A DNA stretch of 64,000 bases from Dehalococcoidales bacterium (GCA_016783105.1 JADHXF010000001.1:1-64000), one strand, 5' to 3'; numbered from the stretch's first letter, positions 23,717-32,853 are shown. Notes: generated from the sequence alone by a model not told the origin. Numbers and translations are program-made.

Positions 23717-24508
23717 ATGAGCGGACAGGTACTGAAGGATAGAGTTGCCATCGTAACGGGAGCGTCGCGGGGGCTGGGGGAGGGGATAACAAAGGCGTTT
23801 GCCGGCGAAGGTGCCACGGTAGCGCTGTTCAGTCGTGATATTCAACGACTCAATAAACATGTGGCTGACCTCAAAGCGCTGGGGCAGGAGGCAGTGGCCT
23901 TCCCGGTGGACGTTGCCGATGTGGAGCAGGTAAACCGGGCGGTAGATAAGGTGGTCAGCCTGTTTGGACGAGTGGAGATACTGGTTAACAATGCGGCAGT
24001 TGCGCCGTCAATGCTCTTTGTGGAGATGTCCGATGAGGTCAGGGACAGCGTCATCGACGTGAACATAAAAGGTGTCTGGAACTGCACCAGAGCGGTAATG
24101 CCGCTCATGCTCAAGCAGCGATACGGGAAGGTAATCAATATATCCTCGGTTACGGGGCCGCTGGTCTCGGGCAGGGGAATGACGGCTTACGCAGCATCAA
24201 AAGGTGCCGTGTCGGCGTTTACCCGGACGCTGGCGCTTGAGGTGGCCGAGTACGGCATCAACGTGAACGCCATCTGTCCCGGCTCATTTGATACGCCCAT
24301 GTTCCGCAGCGTGGCCGGACCGAGGGGCTGGGACTCGGAAGACGAATATGTGAAGCACGTCGGCAAAGAGATTCCGCTGGGCAGGCTGGGCACGATTGAG
24401 GAGATGGGAGACCTGGCGGTGTTCCTGGCGTCAGATAAATCGAAGTACATCACCGGCGTTGAAATCGTCATCGACGGTGGTAATATCATTCAGGAGCACA
24501 AAAGATAA
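23717..24508 (+). CDS. SDR-family oxidoreductase
   Basis: 263 aa from the ATG at 23717 (GAGG 7 bp upstream, TATAAT at 23665). The cofactor motif TGASRGLGEG, the NNAAV motif, the catalytic Ser in ISSVTG, and YAASKGA (Tyr and Lys) are all present, followed by the usual PG motif CPGSFDTP. Classical SDR fold; probably an alcohol or beta-hydroxyacid dehydrogenase. First of four genes on the plus strand (SDR, Ldh-family, corrinoid protein, UroD-like) with gaps of 9-16 bp, hence probably one operon. Confidence 0.92.
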   Translation: MSGQVLKDRVAIVTGASRGLGEGITKAFAGEGATVALFSRDIQRLNKHVADLKALGQEAVAFPVDVADVEQVNRAVDKVVSLFGRVEILVNNAAVAPSMLFVEMSDEVRDSVIDVNIKGVWNCTRAVMPLMLKQRYGKVINISSVTGPLVSGRGMTAYAASKGAVSAFTRTLALEVAEYGINVNAICPGSFDTPMFRSVAGPRGWDSEDEYVKHVGKEIPLGRLGTIEEMGDLAVFLASDKSKYITGVEIVIDGGNIIQEHKR

Positions 24509-24523
24509 AACGAAGGAGGTATT

Positions 24524-25627
24524 ATGTCAGAGAGTGAAGTGAAGGTATCAGAGCAATCTCTGCGTGAATTCGCCAGAGAGGTGTTTGTGAAAATGGGCAT
24601 GCCGCCCGAGGACGCAGACATTGAAGCCGATGTGCTGCTCTGGGCAAACCTGCGGGGGGTGGACTCACACGGCGTGCTGCGCATTCCGTGGTACGTGAGC
24701 AATGTTGACCGCGGCATCATGAACCCCAAGCCGAAAATCAAGGTGGTCAAGGAGACGCCGGCAACTTTGGTGGTGGAAGGTGACCAGGCCTTCGGGCCGG
24801 TGGTCACCGTCTTCGCCATGAACAAGGTGATGGAGAAGGCAAGGAAGACGGGTATCGGCTGGGGGTTTCTCTCTAACCATACCCATCAGGGTGCCATGGG
24901 CTACTATGCACAGATGGCATCGAAGAATAATATGGCTGGCATCGTCTTTGTTTGCAGCCCGCCCAACATGGCTCCTTTCGGCGCCAAGGCCGCTGGTATA
25001 TCCAACAGTCCGATAACCATCGCCGTGCCGGCGAAAAAACACCGTGTATTGTTCCTCGATATGGCGACGAGCATGGCGGCGCGGGGCAAAATCTGGCTGG
25101 CGGTAGACAAAGGCATTCCCATACCGGATAGCTGGGCGCTGGACAAGGAGGGTAATCCCACCACCGACCCCACTCAGGCGGTTATCTTCCGGCCAGTAGG
25201 CGGGCCAAAGGGCTCTGGCCTGGCGCTTCTATTTGAGTGTATCTCCAGCGTTATTATCGGGAATCCGCTGCTTGAGCCGATACTGATGGCGAAGAAAGTG
25301 GAGTCTCAGCCATCGAAGCAGGAGGGAACCAAAGGCGCGCATCCGGACCACGTGCCACGGCCCATCCAGAACAGCGTGGTCGCCGCTATAGATATCGGGC
25401 AGTTCACCGATGTGGAGAGCTACAAGGAGCACATCGATAACCTCATCGATGGCATAAAGGCACTGCCCAGGGCGGACGGGTTCAAGGAGATTCTGGTCCC
25501 GGGTGAACCTGAGGAAAAGACCTTTGACGATCGCTCCAAAAACGGTATCCCACTACCGGAGGGAACGATACGTAACCTGAGAGGCGTTGCCGAGCGGTTT
25601 GGCGTCAAACTGCCGTCGGGGCTGTAA
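24524..25627 (+). CDS. Ldh-family (malate/L-lactate/ureidoglycolate type) dehydrogenase
   Basis: 367 aa, GGAGG 4 bp before the ATG. LRGVDSHGVLRIPWYV and SNHTHQGAMGYYAQMA (catalytic His region) with the NAD-binding SPITIAVP... and DMATSMAARGK segments define the LDH2/MDH2 superfamily, unrelated to Rossmann-type lactate dehydrogenase. The enzymes oxidise 2-hydroxyacids or reduce 2-ketoacids with NAD(P). Second gene of the corrinoid-containing operon. The substrate is uncertain; it may process the product of the upstream SDR. Confidence 0.9.
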   Translation: MSESEVKVSEQSLREFAREVFVKMGMPPEDADIEADVLLWANLRGVDSHGVLRIPWYVSNVDRGIMNPKPKIKVVKETPATLVVEGDQAFGPVVTVFAMNKVMEKARKTGIGWGFLSNHTHQGAMGYYAQMASKNNMAGIVFVCSPPNMAPFGAKAAGISNSPITIAVPAKKHRVLFLDMATSMAARGKIWLAVDKGIPIPDSWALDKEGNPTTDPTQAVIFRPVGGPKGSGLALLFECISSVIIGNPLLEPILMAKKVESQPSKQEGTKGAHPDHVPRPIQNSVVAAIDIGQFTDVESYKEHIDNLIDGIKALPRADGFKEILVPGEPEEKTFDDRSKNGIPLPEGTIRNLRGVAERFGVKLPSGL

Positions 25628-25637
25628 AGGAAAGGGT

Positions 25638-26279
25638 ATGATAGTGAATCTGGAAGAGCTGAGCCGGGCCGTGGTCGCCGGCGATACTGATGCTGCCGAG
25701 GGGCTGACGAAAAAAGCCATCGCGAGCAATATACCGGTCGCTGACATCTTGAATACGGGGCTGGTCCCCGGTCTCCGTCAGGTTGGTGAGCTTTTTGAAA
25801 AGGGAGAGTACTACTTACCCGAGTTAATCGTCTCCGGAGATGCCGTGGCCAGGGCGCTGGAGTACCTTGAGCCGATGATGCGCAAGGAAGGCGGATTATA
25901 CATGGGCAAGTACCTTATCGGCACGGTGCAGGGCGATGTCCACGACCTGGGCAAGAACGTCGTCATCATGATGCTGAGGGGAAACGGCTGGGAGGTTACC
26001 GACCTGGGAGTGGATGTTTCCCCGGAGGAATTTTGCTCGGCGGTGTCTGGCGGCGACTATCATATTGTCGGCATGTCTTCATTGCTGACGATGACCATGC
26101 CCAACGCCGCCCGGACCATTGAGGCTATGAAAGCTGCCGGGCTGAAGGACAAGGTGAAGGTAATGGTTGGCGGGGCACCTACCACTGCCGAGTGGGCGGA
26201 AAAGATTGGGGCTGACGCTTATGCCAAAGACGGTCCCACGGCGGCAATCGTGGCAGCAAAGCTGGTGGGGAAATCATAG
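25638..26279 (+). CDS. Corrinoid (cobalamin-binding) methyltransferase protein
   Basis: 213 aa from the ATG at 25638; the open frame extends upstream inside the preceding gene. Residues 1-85 are the helical cap domain (LEELSRAVVAGDTD... LVPGLRQVGELFEKGEYYLPEL), and residues 90-213 the B12-binding Rossmann domain with DVHDLG (Asp100, His102 as lower cobalt ligand, Gly105), the Ser-containing GMSSLLT and the Gly-rich GGAPTT. It would carry a methyl group between a substrate-specific methyltransferase and a methyl acceptor. The partner is probably the UroD-like protein 9 bp downstream. Confidence 0.95.
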   Translation: MIVNLEELSRAVVAGDTDAAEGLTKKAIASNIPVADILNTGLVPGLRQVGELFEKGEYYLPELIVSGDAVARALEYLEPMMRKEGGLYMGKYLIGTVQGDVHDLGKNVVIMMLRGNGWEVTDLGVDVSPEEFCSAVSGGDYHIVGMSSLLTMTMPNAARTIEAMKAAGLKDKVKVMVGGAPTTAEWAEKIGADAYAKDGPTAAIVAAKLVGKS

Positions 26280-26288
26280 GAGCGAAAA

Positions 26289-27332
26289 ATGAACGGACTG
26301 GAAAGGGTGATGACGGCACTCAGGGTTCAGGAACCGGACCGGGTGCCCCATTTCGAGCGGGTTGCAAATAGGGTGAGAGAGGCGATACTGCCCGGTGCTT
26401 CCGAGGAAGACTTCATTGAGCATCTGGACATTGACGGTGTCCGATTTATCGACCGGACGCATTCCTGGAGCTACGAAATGGTGGACGAGGGCAAAAAGAT
26501 TAAGCGTGACCAGTGGGGCGGGCTCGTCCGCTACACATCGGAAGATAACCCCGTCCCGATGGAGCCAGCCATCAAATCCGAGAAAGACCTTGAAATGTAT
26601 GTGCTCCCTGACCCTGATGAGGAATGGCGTTACGACTACCTGCGGCAACTGGTAAAGCGATTTAAAGGTGAGCGGGCAATTGTCGTTGGGGTGACTGACA
26701 TCTTTGCCCTGGGCCGGGAGAATTTTCTTGGTGATGTCGGTTATTTCCGCGCCATGGTGAAAAATCCCGATTTCATCGACCGGGCCAGTGAGGTCATTCT
26801 CGATTACCAGTTGCGTTACATGCGGAACTGTATTGACCTGGGTGTGGACATCTTCTGGGTCAACGGAGACTGGGCGATGACCGAGAGGCCGATGGTCTCC
26901 CGCCAGTTTACGGAGAAGTTTCTCGCGCCACCGTTGAAGAAACTCGTTGATTACGCGCATAGTCGGGGAGTTCCCGTTATCAAGCATACCGATGGCAATA
27001 TCTGGCCTATCTATGACACGATAATTGATGCCGGCGTCGATGGGCTGCACCCCATCGACCCCATGGCCGGGATGGACATCGGTGAGGCCAAGGCTAAATT
27101 TGGTGATAAGGTCTGCCTGTGCGGCAACGTAAGCTGTGCCTTCAGCCTTGTCTCGGGGACGGAGGAAGAAGTGCGCCAGGAGACCAGAGAGGTCATCAGG
27201 AAGGCGGGGAAGGGCGGGGGTCTCATCTGCATGTCCAGCAACTCGGTTCATTCCGGCGTCAATCCCAAAAACTACCTGGCGATGGTCAGGGCAATCAGGG
27301 AATTCGGCCGGTATCCGCTCTCACTGGACTAG
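26289..27332 (+). CDS. Uroporphyrinogen decarboxylase-family protein (corrinoid methyltransferase-like)
   Basis: 347 aa. The UroD/MtaA barrel is recognised by VGVTDIFALGRENFLGDVGYF, MRNCIDLGVDIFWVNGDWA, the late HTDGN (His233, Asp235) and CLCGNVSC (Cys278). MtaA/MtbA methyltransferases bind zinc through HxC and a later Cys; here the first motif is H-T-D-G, with Asp in place of Cys, so metal coordination may differ. There are no haem genes nearby, and the adjacent corrinoid gene argues for methyl transfer rather than haem synthesis. The methyl donor is unknown; methoxylated compounds or methylamines are candidates. Confidence 0.85.
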   Translation: MNGLERVMTALRVQEPDRVPHFERVANRVREAILPGASEEDFIEHLDIDGVRFIDRTHSWSYEMVDEGKKIKRDQWGGLVRYTSEDNPVPMEPAIKSEKDLEMYVLPDPDEEWRYDYLRQLVKRFKGERAIVVGVTDIFALGRENFLGDVGYFRAMVKNPDFIDRASEVILDYQLRYMRNCIDLGVDIFWVNGDWAMTERPMVSRQFTEKFLAPPLKKLVDYAHSRGVPVIKHTDGNIWPIYDTIIDAGVDGLHPIDPMAGMDIGEAKAKFGDKVCLCGNVSCAFSLVSGTEEEVRQETREVIRKAGKGGGLICMSSNSVHSGVNPKNYLAMVRAIREFGRYPLSLD

Positions 27333-27354
27333 TCGATAAGGTCGACGGGGGTGG

Positions 27355-28203
27355 TTAATGGGCGGTCAGGCGCCCGCCGTCCACGTTGATACACTGTCCG
27401 GTGATAAAGCTGGCCTCCTCAGAGCAGAGGAACGTTACCACGCTGGCCACTTCCTCCGCGAAGGCGGGGCGCCGCAGCGGTGTGAGCGGTATGGCGTCCT
27501 CATGTACTATTTTGGCCGCTTCCTTCATATCAATACCCTTTTCCCTGGACAGCTCCCACACCTTTTCTGCCCTCATCATGTCAGTGCTGACGCGCCCGGG
27601 GCAGATGGCATTCACGCGAATGTTATGCGGACCGAACTCGATGCCCAGCACCTGCGTCAGGCCATTAACCCCGAACTTGGCAGCGCAGTAGGCACCGGTA
27701 TTGGCATCTCCCATTTTACCCGCCCGCGATGATATATTAACGATGGCCCCGCCACCGCCCCGCGCCATCATGTGGCGCAGCACCGCCTGGCAGCAGTAAA
27801 ATACGCCGTTCAGGTTGGTGTTCAGGGTGCGGTGCCAGGTTTCATCGGTGAGTTCGAGGAATGGTGCGCACAACAGAATGCCGGCATTGGCTACCAGGTA
27901 GTCGATGCGTCCGAACTCGGCAAGGGCTTTCTGAACCATATCTTCTACCTGCTGGCGGTCGGAGATATCGGCGGTGATGGCCAGCCCCCGAACGCCGTAT
28001 GATTCAATCTCCGCGACGACGCTGTTCAGGCCCTGCCAGCCCTCGGCCTTTTCCTCCTCGGGGAATTCGTCTGGCGGACGGTATCTTCCGTTCACTACCA
28101 CGTTGGCGCCGCCCATTGCAAAGCTAACCGCCGTGGCATGGCCGATGCCGCGTTTGCGTGCCGCGCCGGTGACCAGAGCTACTTTACCTTTGAAGTCGTG
28201 CAT
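27355..28203 (-). CDS. SDR-family oxidoreductase (tandem copy 1)
   Basis: 282 aa from the second of two ATGs (28203), since GGAGG is too close to the first (28206). TGAARKRGIGHA is an extended TGxxxGxG motif with two extra residues; NAG, Ser in ISSRAG and YCAAKFG supply the NAG and catalytic residues; CPGRVSTD follows. It is highly similar over its whole length to the next upstream gene (28234-29079), including the unusual RYRPPDEFPEEEKAEGW insertion, so the pair arose by tandem duplication. Probably NAD-dependent oxidation of a shared or related alcohol. Confidence 0.92.
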   Translation of the reverse strand: MHDFKGKVALVTGAARKRGIGHATAVSFAMGGANVVVNGRYRPPDEFPEEEKAEGWQGLNSVVAEIESYGVRGLAITADISDRQQVEDMVQKALAEFGRIDYLVANAGILLCAPFLELTDETWHRTLNTNLNGVFYCCQAVLRHMMARGGGGAIVNISSRAGKMGDANTGAYCAAKFGVNGLTQVLGIEFGPHNIRVNAICPGRVSTDMMRAEKVWELSREKGIDMKEAAKIVHEDAIPLTPLRRPAFAEEVASVVTFLCSEEASFITGQCINVDGGRLTAH

Positions 28204-28233
28204 CATAACCTCCGTATGTCAGGTTACTCCTGC

Positions 28234-29079
28234 CTAGTGAGTGGTCAGTCGGCCGCCATCAATGTTGATGGACTGCCCGGTGATGAAACTGGCCTCATCG
28301 GAGCAAAGGAAGGCGATGAGGCTGGCCGCGTCCTCCGGGTGGCCAAGGCGTCCCAGAGGCGTAAAGCTTACGGCGTCGGCATGGATGGTATGGGCAGCTT
28401 CGGTGACGCTTATCCCTTTCTCACCGGCCATCTGGCAGGCTTTCGCATAGTCGCTCATACCGGTGAGAAATCGACCCGGACAGATGGCGTTGACCCTGAT
28501 ATTGTAAGGGCCCAGCTCGATGGCCATGACCTGGGTCAGGCCGACGACGCCAAATTTGGAAGCAGTGTAGGCGCTCACATTGGCCCGGCCCACCTTGCCC
28601 GAAAGCGAAGCGACGTTGACGATAACGCCGCTCTTTCTCTCTGCCATGTGCCTGGCCACCGCCTGGCCGCAGTAGAAAACGCCGGTGAGGTTGGCGGCAA
28701 TATGACGGTGCCACTGTGCTTCTTCGGTCTCCAGAAATGGCCTCTGCACATAGACCCCGGCATTAGCGACGAGGATATCGATATGGCCAAAATCTTTAAC
28801 CACTTTAGCTACCATTTCCTGAACCTGCTTGCGGTCAGTAATGTCGGCGGTGATGGCCAGCCCTCTTACGCCGAGCGATTCGACTTCCTCAACCACGCTT
28901 TCAAGTCCTCTCCAGCCTTCCGCGTTTTCTTCTTCAGGGAATTCTTCCGGCGGCCGGTAGCGGCCGTTCACGGCGACGTCGGCACCGCACCTGGCCAGGC
29001 GTATCGCCGTGGTGTAGCCCATGCCTCGCTTGCGGGCAGCACCAGTAATTAACGCTACCTTGCCCTTGAAATCATACAC
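28234..29079 (-). CDS. SDR-family oxidoreductase (tandem copy 2)
   Basis: 281 aa from a GTG at 29079, chosen because the resulting MYDFKGKVAL aligns with the start of copy 1 and GGAG lies 6 bp upstream; a GTG at 29097 is possible. TGAARKRGMGY, NAGVYV, Ser in VASLSGKVG and YTASKFG are present. The insertion RYRPPEEFPEEENAEGW shared with copy 1 sits after strand 2 and is not in standard SDRs, so it may shape cofactor or substrate binding. First gene of a two-gene unit with copy 1, 30 bp apart. Confidence 0.92.
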   Translation of the reverse strand: MYDFKGKVALITGAARKRGMGYTTAIRLARCGADVAVNGRYRPPEEFPEEENAEGWRGLESVVEEVESLGVRGLAITADITDRKQVQEMVAKVVKDFGHIDILVANAGVYVQRPFLETEEAQWHRHIAANLTGVFYCGQAVARHMAERKSGVIVNVASLSGKVGRANVSAYTASKFGVVGLTQVMAIELGPYNIRVNAICPGRFLTGMSDYAKACQMAGEKGISVTEAAHTIHADAVSFTPLGRLGHPEDAASLIAFLCSDEASFITGQSINIDGGRLTTH

Positions 29080-29232
29080 GCTGGTCTCCAGGGTCACAGA
29101 ATTGTCATTTAGTGAGTGCTTTCATCTTATCACAGGGCAAAATGAAATCCAAACCCATCGGTAAGAGTGGTATAATAGCGGAAAACATTTTGAGCTGAAT
29201 CAGGGGGTATTTCAAAAGGAGGGGAAAGTATC

Positions 29233-29925
29233 ATGAAGCACATTGGCATAGTTGCCTGCAGCGCGGAGGGAGCGGCGCTCTGCTATCGCACCATCTGCAC
29301 CGAGGCGCCGGAGGTGCTGGGGAAGTATGCCCATCCCGAGGTCACCATACACACTTTTTCCCTCGCCGACTATATGCGGTACATTGAGGCAGACGACTGG
29401 AAAAACGTTGCCGGTCTTATGCTGGACTCGGTGAAAAAGGTGGCCGGGGCGGGTGCTGATTTCGCCATCTGCCCGGACAATACCATTCACCAGGCTTTTG
29501 GCCTGTTTATTGATAAATCGCCGGTTCCCTGGCTGCACATCGCCGGGGTGGTGGCGGAAGAGGCGAGGCGTCACAGTTATAAACGACTCGGTATCCTGGG
29601 CACGCGCTTTTTGATGGAGGGGCCGGTCTACCCGGAGAAGCTTGACGCTGCGGGCATTGTGCACCTGATTCCGGAGAAAGTCGACCGTGAGCGCATAAAT
29701 TCGATTATTCTGGATGAACTGGTGGCGGGGATTTTCACCGATGAATCGCGCAATTATTTCAGCGGGGTAATTGACTGGCTGAAGGAGCGAGGCTGTGACG
29801 CCGTGGTCCTGGGCTGCACCGAGATACCGTTAATCGTAACGCCGGAAAGCTCACCGCTGCCGGTGCTGGACTCGACAAGGCTTTTAGCGAGGGCGGCGTT
29901 GAAAAAGGCGATTAAAGCAGCGTAA
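29233..29925 (+). CDS. Aspartate/glutamate racemase-family protein
   Basis: 230 aa, AAAGGAGGGG upstream and TATAAT at 29171. The two catalytic Cys of cofactor-independent racemases are both seen: Cys80 in AICPDNTIH and Cys195 in VLGCTEIPL, each at the proper position of the two pseudo-symmetric halves. The substrate may be aspartate, glutamate, or a related acid such as maleate or hydantoin in this catabolic setting. It stands divergent from the SDR pair and upstream of trpS. Confidence 0.9.
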   Translation: MKHIGIVACSAEGAALCYRTICTEAPEVLGKYAHPEVTIHTFSLADYMRYIEADDWKNVAGLMLDSVKKVAGAGADFAICPDNTIHQAFGLFIDKSPVPWLHIAGVVAEEARRHSYKRLGILGTRFLMEGPVYPEKLDAAGIVHLIPEKVDRERINSIILDELVAGIFTDESRNYFSGVIDWLKERGCDAVVLGCTEIPLIVTPESSPLPVLDSTRLLARAALKKAIKAA

Positions 29926-29978
29926 AATGGGAAGCGCAGGAAAGCAAATAAAATTTACTTTAGGAGTATTATAAGTCT

Positions 29979-30962
29979 ATGAAAAAACGCGTCTTTTCCG
30001 GCATCCAGCCCACCGGTGAGCTCCATATCGGCAACTACCTCGGTGCCATACAGCACTGGGTGAAGATACAGCATGAATATGACGGTATTTTCTGCGTTGT
30101 TGACCTGCACGCCATCACCGTTCCCCAGGAACCCAGGGTGTTGAAAGCCAAGATACGGGAGGTGGCGGGGCTGCTCTTTGCCACTGGCATTGACCCGAAG
30201 GTGGCAAACGTCTTTGTCCAGTCCCACGTTCACGAGCACAGCGAGCTTACCTGGATTCTCAACTGTTACATCCCGATGGGCTGGATGCGGCGTATGACCC
30301 AGTTCAAGGAAAAGTCGCAGAAGCAAAAAGAAGAGGTCAGCACTGCCCTCTTTGACTATCCGGCGCTGATGTCGGCCGATATACTGCTCTACAATACGGA
30401 TGAGGTGCCGGTGGGGGAGGACCAGAAACAGCACGTGGAGCTGGCGCGGGATGTGGCGCAGCGCTTCAACTCCGTCTACGGCGAGACGTTTACCGTGCCT
30501 AAGGCCGTCATCGCCAAGGCGGGTGCCCGCATCATGGGCCTGGACGACCCGACACAGAAGATGAGCAAGAGCGAGGAGCAGCCGGGGCGTGCCATCAACC
30601 TGCTCGATTCCCCGGATGATATACGGGGTAAAATCATGCGGGCGACCACCGATTCCCGGCGCGAGATTCGCTTTGACGAAAGCCGTCCCGGCATCAATAA
30701 TTTGCTCGTCATCTACGAGCAGTTCTCCGGGCAGGGCAGGGAGGATATCGAGGCGCGGTTCGAGGGCAAGGGCTACGTGGACCTGAAGCGTGAACTGGCC
30801 GAGGTGGTTGTCGAAGGCTTGCACCCGGTGCAGTCGCGCTATCGGGAGCTGACCGCCGACCCCCGGCACATCGATACCCTGCTGGCTGAAGGGGCCAGCA
30901 AGGTGAGGCCAACCGCGGAAAAGACCATGGCGCTGGTCAGGGACAGGGTGGGGATAGGCTAA
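29979..30962 (+). CDS. trpS: Tryptophanyl-tRNA synthetase
   Basis: 327 aa. Class I signatures are intact: HIGH-like GELHIGNYLGA and KMSKS in TQKMSKSEE. QPTG at the N terminus and the MSADILLYNTDEVPVGEDQKQH segment, which contacts tryptophan and ATP, are typical of bacterial TrpRS. It charges tRNA-Trp in the cytoplasm. An AGGAG lies about 10 bp before the ATG. The gene converges on rtcB with an 11-bp gap. Confidence 0.96.
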   Translation: MKKRVFSGIQPTGELHIGNYLGAIQHWVKIQHEYDGIFCVVDLHAITVPQEPRVLKAKIREVAGLLFATGIDPKVANVFVQSHVHEHSELTWILNCYIPMGWMRRMTQFKEKSQKQKEEVSTALFDYPALMSADILLYNTDEVPVGEDQKQHVELARDVAQRFNSVYGETFTVPKAVIAKAGARIMGLDDPTQKMSKSEEQPGRAINLLDSPDDIRGKIMRATTDSRREIRFDESRPGINNLLVIYEQFSGQGREDIEARFEGKGYVDLKRELAEVVVEGLHPVQSRYRELTADPRHIDTLLAEGASKVRPTAEKTMALVRDRVGIG

Positions 30963-30973
30963 TACCTGGAGTC

Positions 30974-32431
30974 TTACCCCTTGATGACCCCGATTGGCCT
31001 GGTTCTGGCCACGATTTTCGAGATGCCGGCATTGTGGGCGACGCCCACCACGGAGGAAACGTCTTTGTAGGCCTCGGGGGCTTCCTCGGCAAGTCCGGCT
31101 AAACTGCCTGTTCTTACCGTGATGCCGCGGGACTGTAAGGACTCAAGAACGTCTCTCCCGCTGAGGTGCCTTTTGGCAGCAGAGCGACTCTGCAACCTGC
31201 CAGCACCGTGGCAGGTGGAGCCAAAGGTCTCCTTCATCGCCTGTTCCGTACCCACCAGCACGTAGGAAACCCGCCCCATGTCCCCGGGAATGAGCACCGG
31301 CTGGCCAATTTGTGCGTATTTCCCGGGCACTTCGGGGTGGCCGGCGGGAAAGGCCCGGGTGGCCCCCTTGCGGTGCACGCAGAGCTTCTGCTTCTGGCCG
31401 TTTACCTGGTATTCCTCTATCTTGGCGATATTGTGGGCGACATCGTAAATGAGTTCCAGGCCGGCCGCAGCTTCTTTTATTCCCAGCACCCGGCAGAACG
31501 CCTCTCTCACCCAGTGGGCGATGCACTGGCGGTTAGTCCAGGCGTAGTTGGCGGCGCAGCGCATCGCCGAGAGGTAAGCCTGCCCTTCCTGTGATTTGAC
31601 AGGGCTGCAGGCGAGCTGGCGGTCGGGAAGGTCAATGCCGTACTTGGCCATCGCCCTGACCATCTCCTTGATGTAGTCATCAGCTACCTGATGTCCCAGG
31701 CCGCGCGAGCCGCAGTGAACGTAAAGCATCACCTGGTCGACCTCATCGATGCCCATAGCCCGGGCAATGTCCGGTTCGTAGATTTCATCCACCAGCGCCA
31801 CCTCGAGGAAGTGATTGCCCGAGCCCAGTGTTCCCAGTTGGGGGAGGCCGCGCTCTTTGGCCCGCCCGCTGACACTGGCAGGGTCTGCCCCGGCCATCTC
31901 GCCATTTTCCTCGGTGCTTTCAAGGTCATCCGGTCGACCGTACCCGTGTTCCACCGCCCAGCGTGAGCCCTTTCTCAGCACCTCATTGAGCTCTCCGCCC
32001 TTCAACCTGATTTTGCCCTTTGAGCCCACGCCCGAGGGCACGCTGTTGTACAGGGCGTCCATCAATGGCTTCATTTTCGGGCTGACCTGGTCCTTCTTAA
32101 GGTTGGTGCGCAGCAGGCGCACGCCGCAGTTGATGTCAAAGCCAACACCTCCCGGCGAAACCACGCCGTCGTCCACTCTCGTTGCCGCCACCCCGCCGAT
32201 GGGGAAGCCATAGCCCCAGTGGATATCGGGCATGGCCAGCGAGTGGTTCACGATGCCGGGCAGGAAGGCGACGTTGGCCACCTGCTCTGCGGCCTGTCCC
32301 TCTCGAATCTGCTTTATCATATCGGCATCGGCGTAGATAATACCGGGCACGCGCATGCCCTGCTTGTAGCTCTTGGGTATTCGCCAGCGGTAGTCGTCAA
32401 TTTTTTCCAGTGGTCCATTCCATGTCGCCAT
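30974..32431 (-). CDS. rtcB: RNA-splicing ligase RtcB
   Basis: 485 aa, GGAGG 7 bp upstream. The metal ligands Asp99 and Cys102 (GFDINCG), LGTLGSGNHFLEV, YVHCGSRGLGHQV and the C-terminal catalytic His in TCHGAGR are all present. RtcB joins RNA 2',3'-cyclic phosphate or 3'-phosphate ends to 5'-OH ends using GTP and Mn. The downstream-transcribed partner archease (32443-32853) is immediately upstream on the same strand, 11 bp away, forming the well-known activation pair. Likely used for repair of cleaved tRNA or rRNA. Confidence 0.96.
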   Translation of the reverse strand: MATWNGPLEKIDDYRWRIPKSYKQGMRVPGIIYADADMIKQIREGQAAEQVANVAFLPGIVNHSLAMPDIHWGYGFPIGGVAATRVDDGVVSPGGVGFDINCGVRLLRTNLKKDQVSPKMKPLMDALYNSVPSGVGSKGKIRLKGGELNEVLRKGSRWAVEHGYGRPDDLESTEENGEMAGADPASVSGRAKERGLPQLGTLGSGNHFLEVALVDEIYEPDIARAMGIDEVDQVMLYVHCGSRGLGHQVADDYIKEMVRAMAKYGIDLPDRQLACSPVKSQEGQAYLSAMRCAANYAWTNRQCIAHWVREAFCRVLGIKEAAAGLELIYDVAHNIAKIEEYQVNGQKQKLCVHRKGATRAFPAGHPEVPGKYAQIGQPVLIPGDMGRVSYVLVGTEQAMKETFGSTCHGAGRLQSRSAAKRHLSGRDVLESLQSRGITVRTGSLAGLAEEAPEAYKDVSSVVGVAHNAGISKIVARTRPIGVIKG

Positions 32432-32442
32432 CCTGTCACCTC

Positions 32443-32853
32443 CTACACATCCAGGATAACCTGTACCCGGTTGTTCTTCCGGTCGACTTTCATCATGTGA
32501 TAGGTCGCTGATTTCACCCCCGTCTTCAATCGATGGCGGGAAGGGTCATACTTTTCGCCGTAGCAGGTTGCCTTCAAACCGGAACCGTCAAAATGTTCCA
32601 TATCAAATCGCTTCAGCAGCAGCATCTCAACGTCAAAGACGTAGAGCAGATAGTTGAGCCACTCGAAGAGTAGAGCCTCCGTGTCATCTTCTTTCAGTTC
32701 TATCTGGCGGGACTCTTTCTCCTGTACCCTGCCGAGGTCGGCCATAATCGAGAAGAGGCCGTAGGCGGCATTGGCAAACGCCTCGGCCAGGTCATGCCCG
32801 TAGGCGACCAGCCCCATATCGGCCGTATGCTCGATAAGCTCGAATCGTTTCAT
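32443..32853 (-). CDS. Archease, RtcB activator
   Basis: 136 aa from the ATG at 32853, preceded by GGAG; a GTG at 32868 was not used. MKRFELIEHTADMG and the C-terminal VQVILDV carry the conserved acidic metal-binding residues (Asp12 and the penultimate Asp) of archease, which stimulates RtcB guanylylation and turnover. It is the first gene of an archease-rtcB operon. Length matches the family. Confidence is high because of both motif and neighbour. Confidence 0.94.
   Translation of the reverse strand: MKRFELIEHTADMGLVAYGHDLAEAFANAAYGLFSIMADLGRVQEKESRQIELKEDDTEALLFEWLNYLLYVFDVEMLLLKRFDMEHFDGSGLKATCYGEKYDPSRHRLKTGVKSATYHMMKVDRKNNRVQVILDV

Noticed and set aside
23602..23817. N-terminal extension of the amidohydrolase
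   Set aside because: It overlaps the divergent SDR gene; the ATG at 23601 has GGAGG at proper spacing.
26274..27251. 325-codon open frame opposite the UroD-like gene
   Set aside because: It is a full-length shadow of a conserved family on the other strand, with no ribosome binding site or recognisable domain.
28138..29052. 304-codon open frame antisense to the tandem SDR genes
   Set aside because: It spans parts of two conserved genes and the gap between them; no domain is visible.
29955..30869. 304-codon open frame antisense to trpS
   Set aside because: It is a shadow of trpS without a start context or motif.
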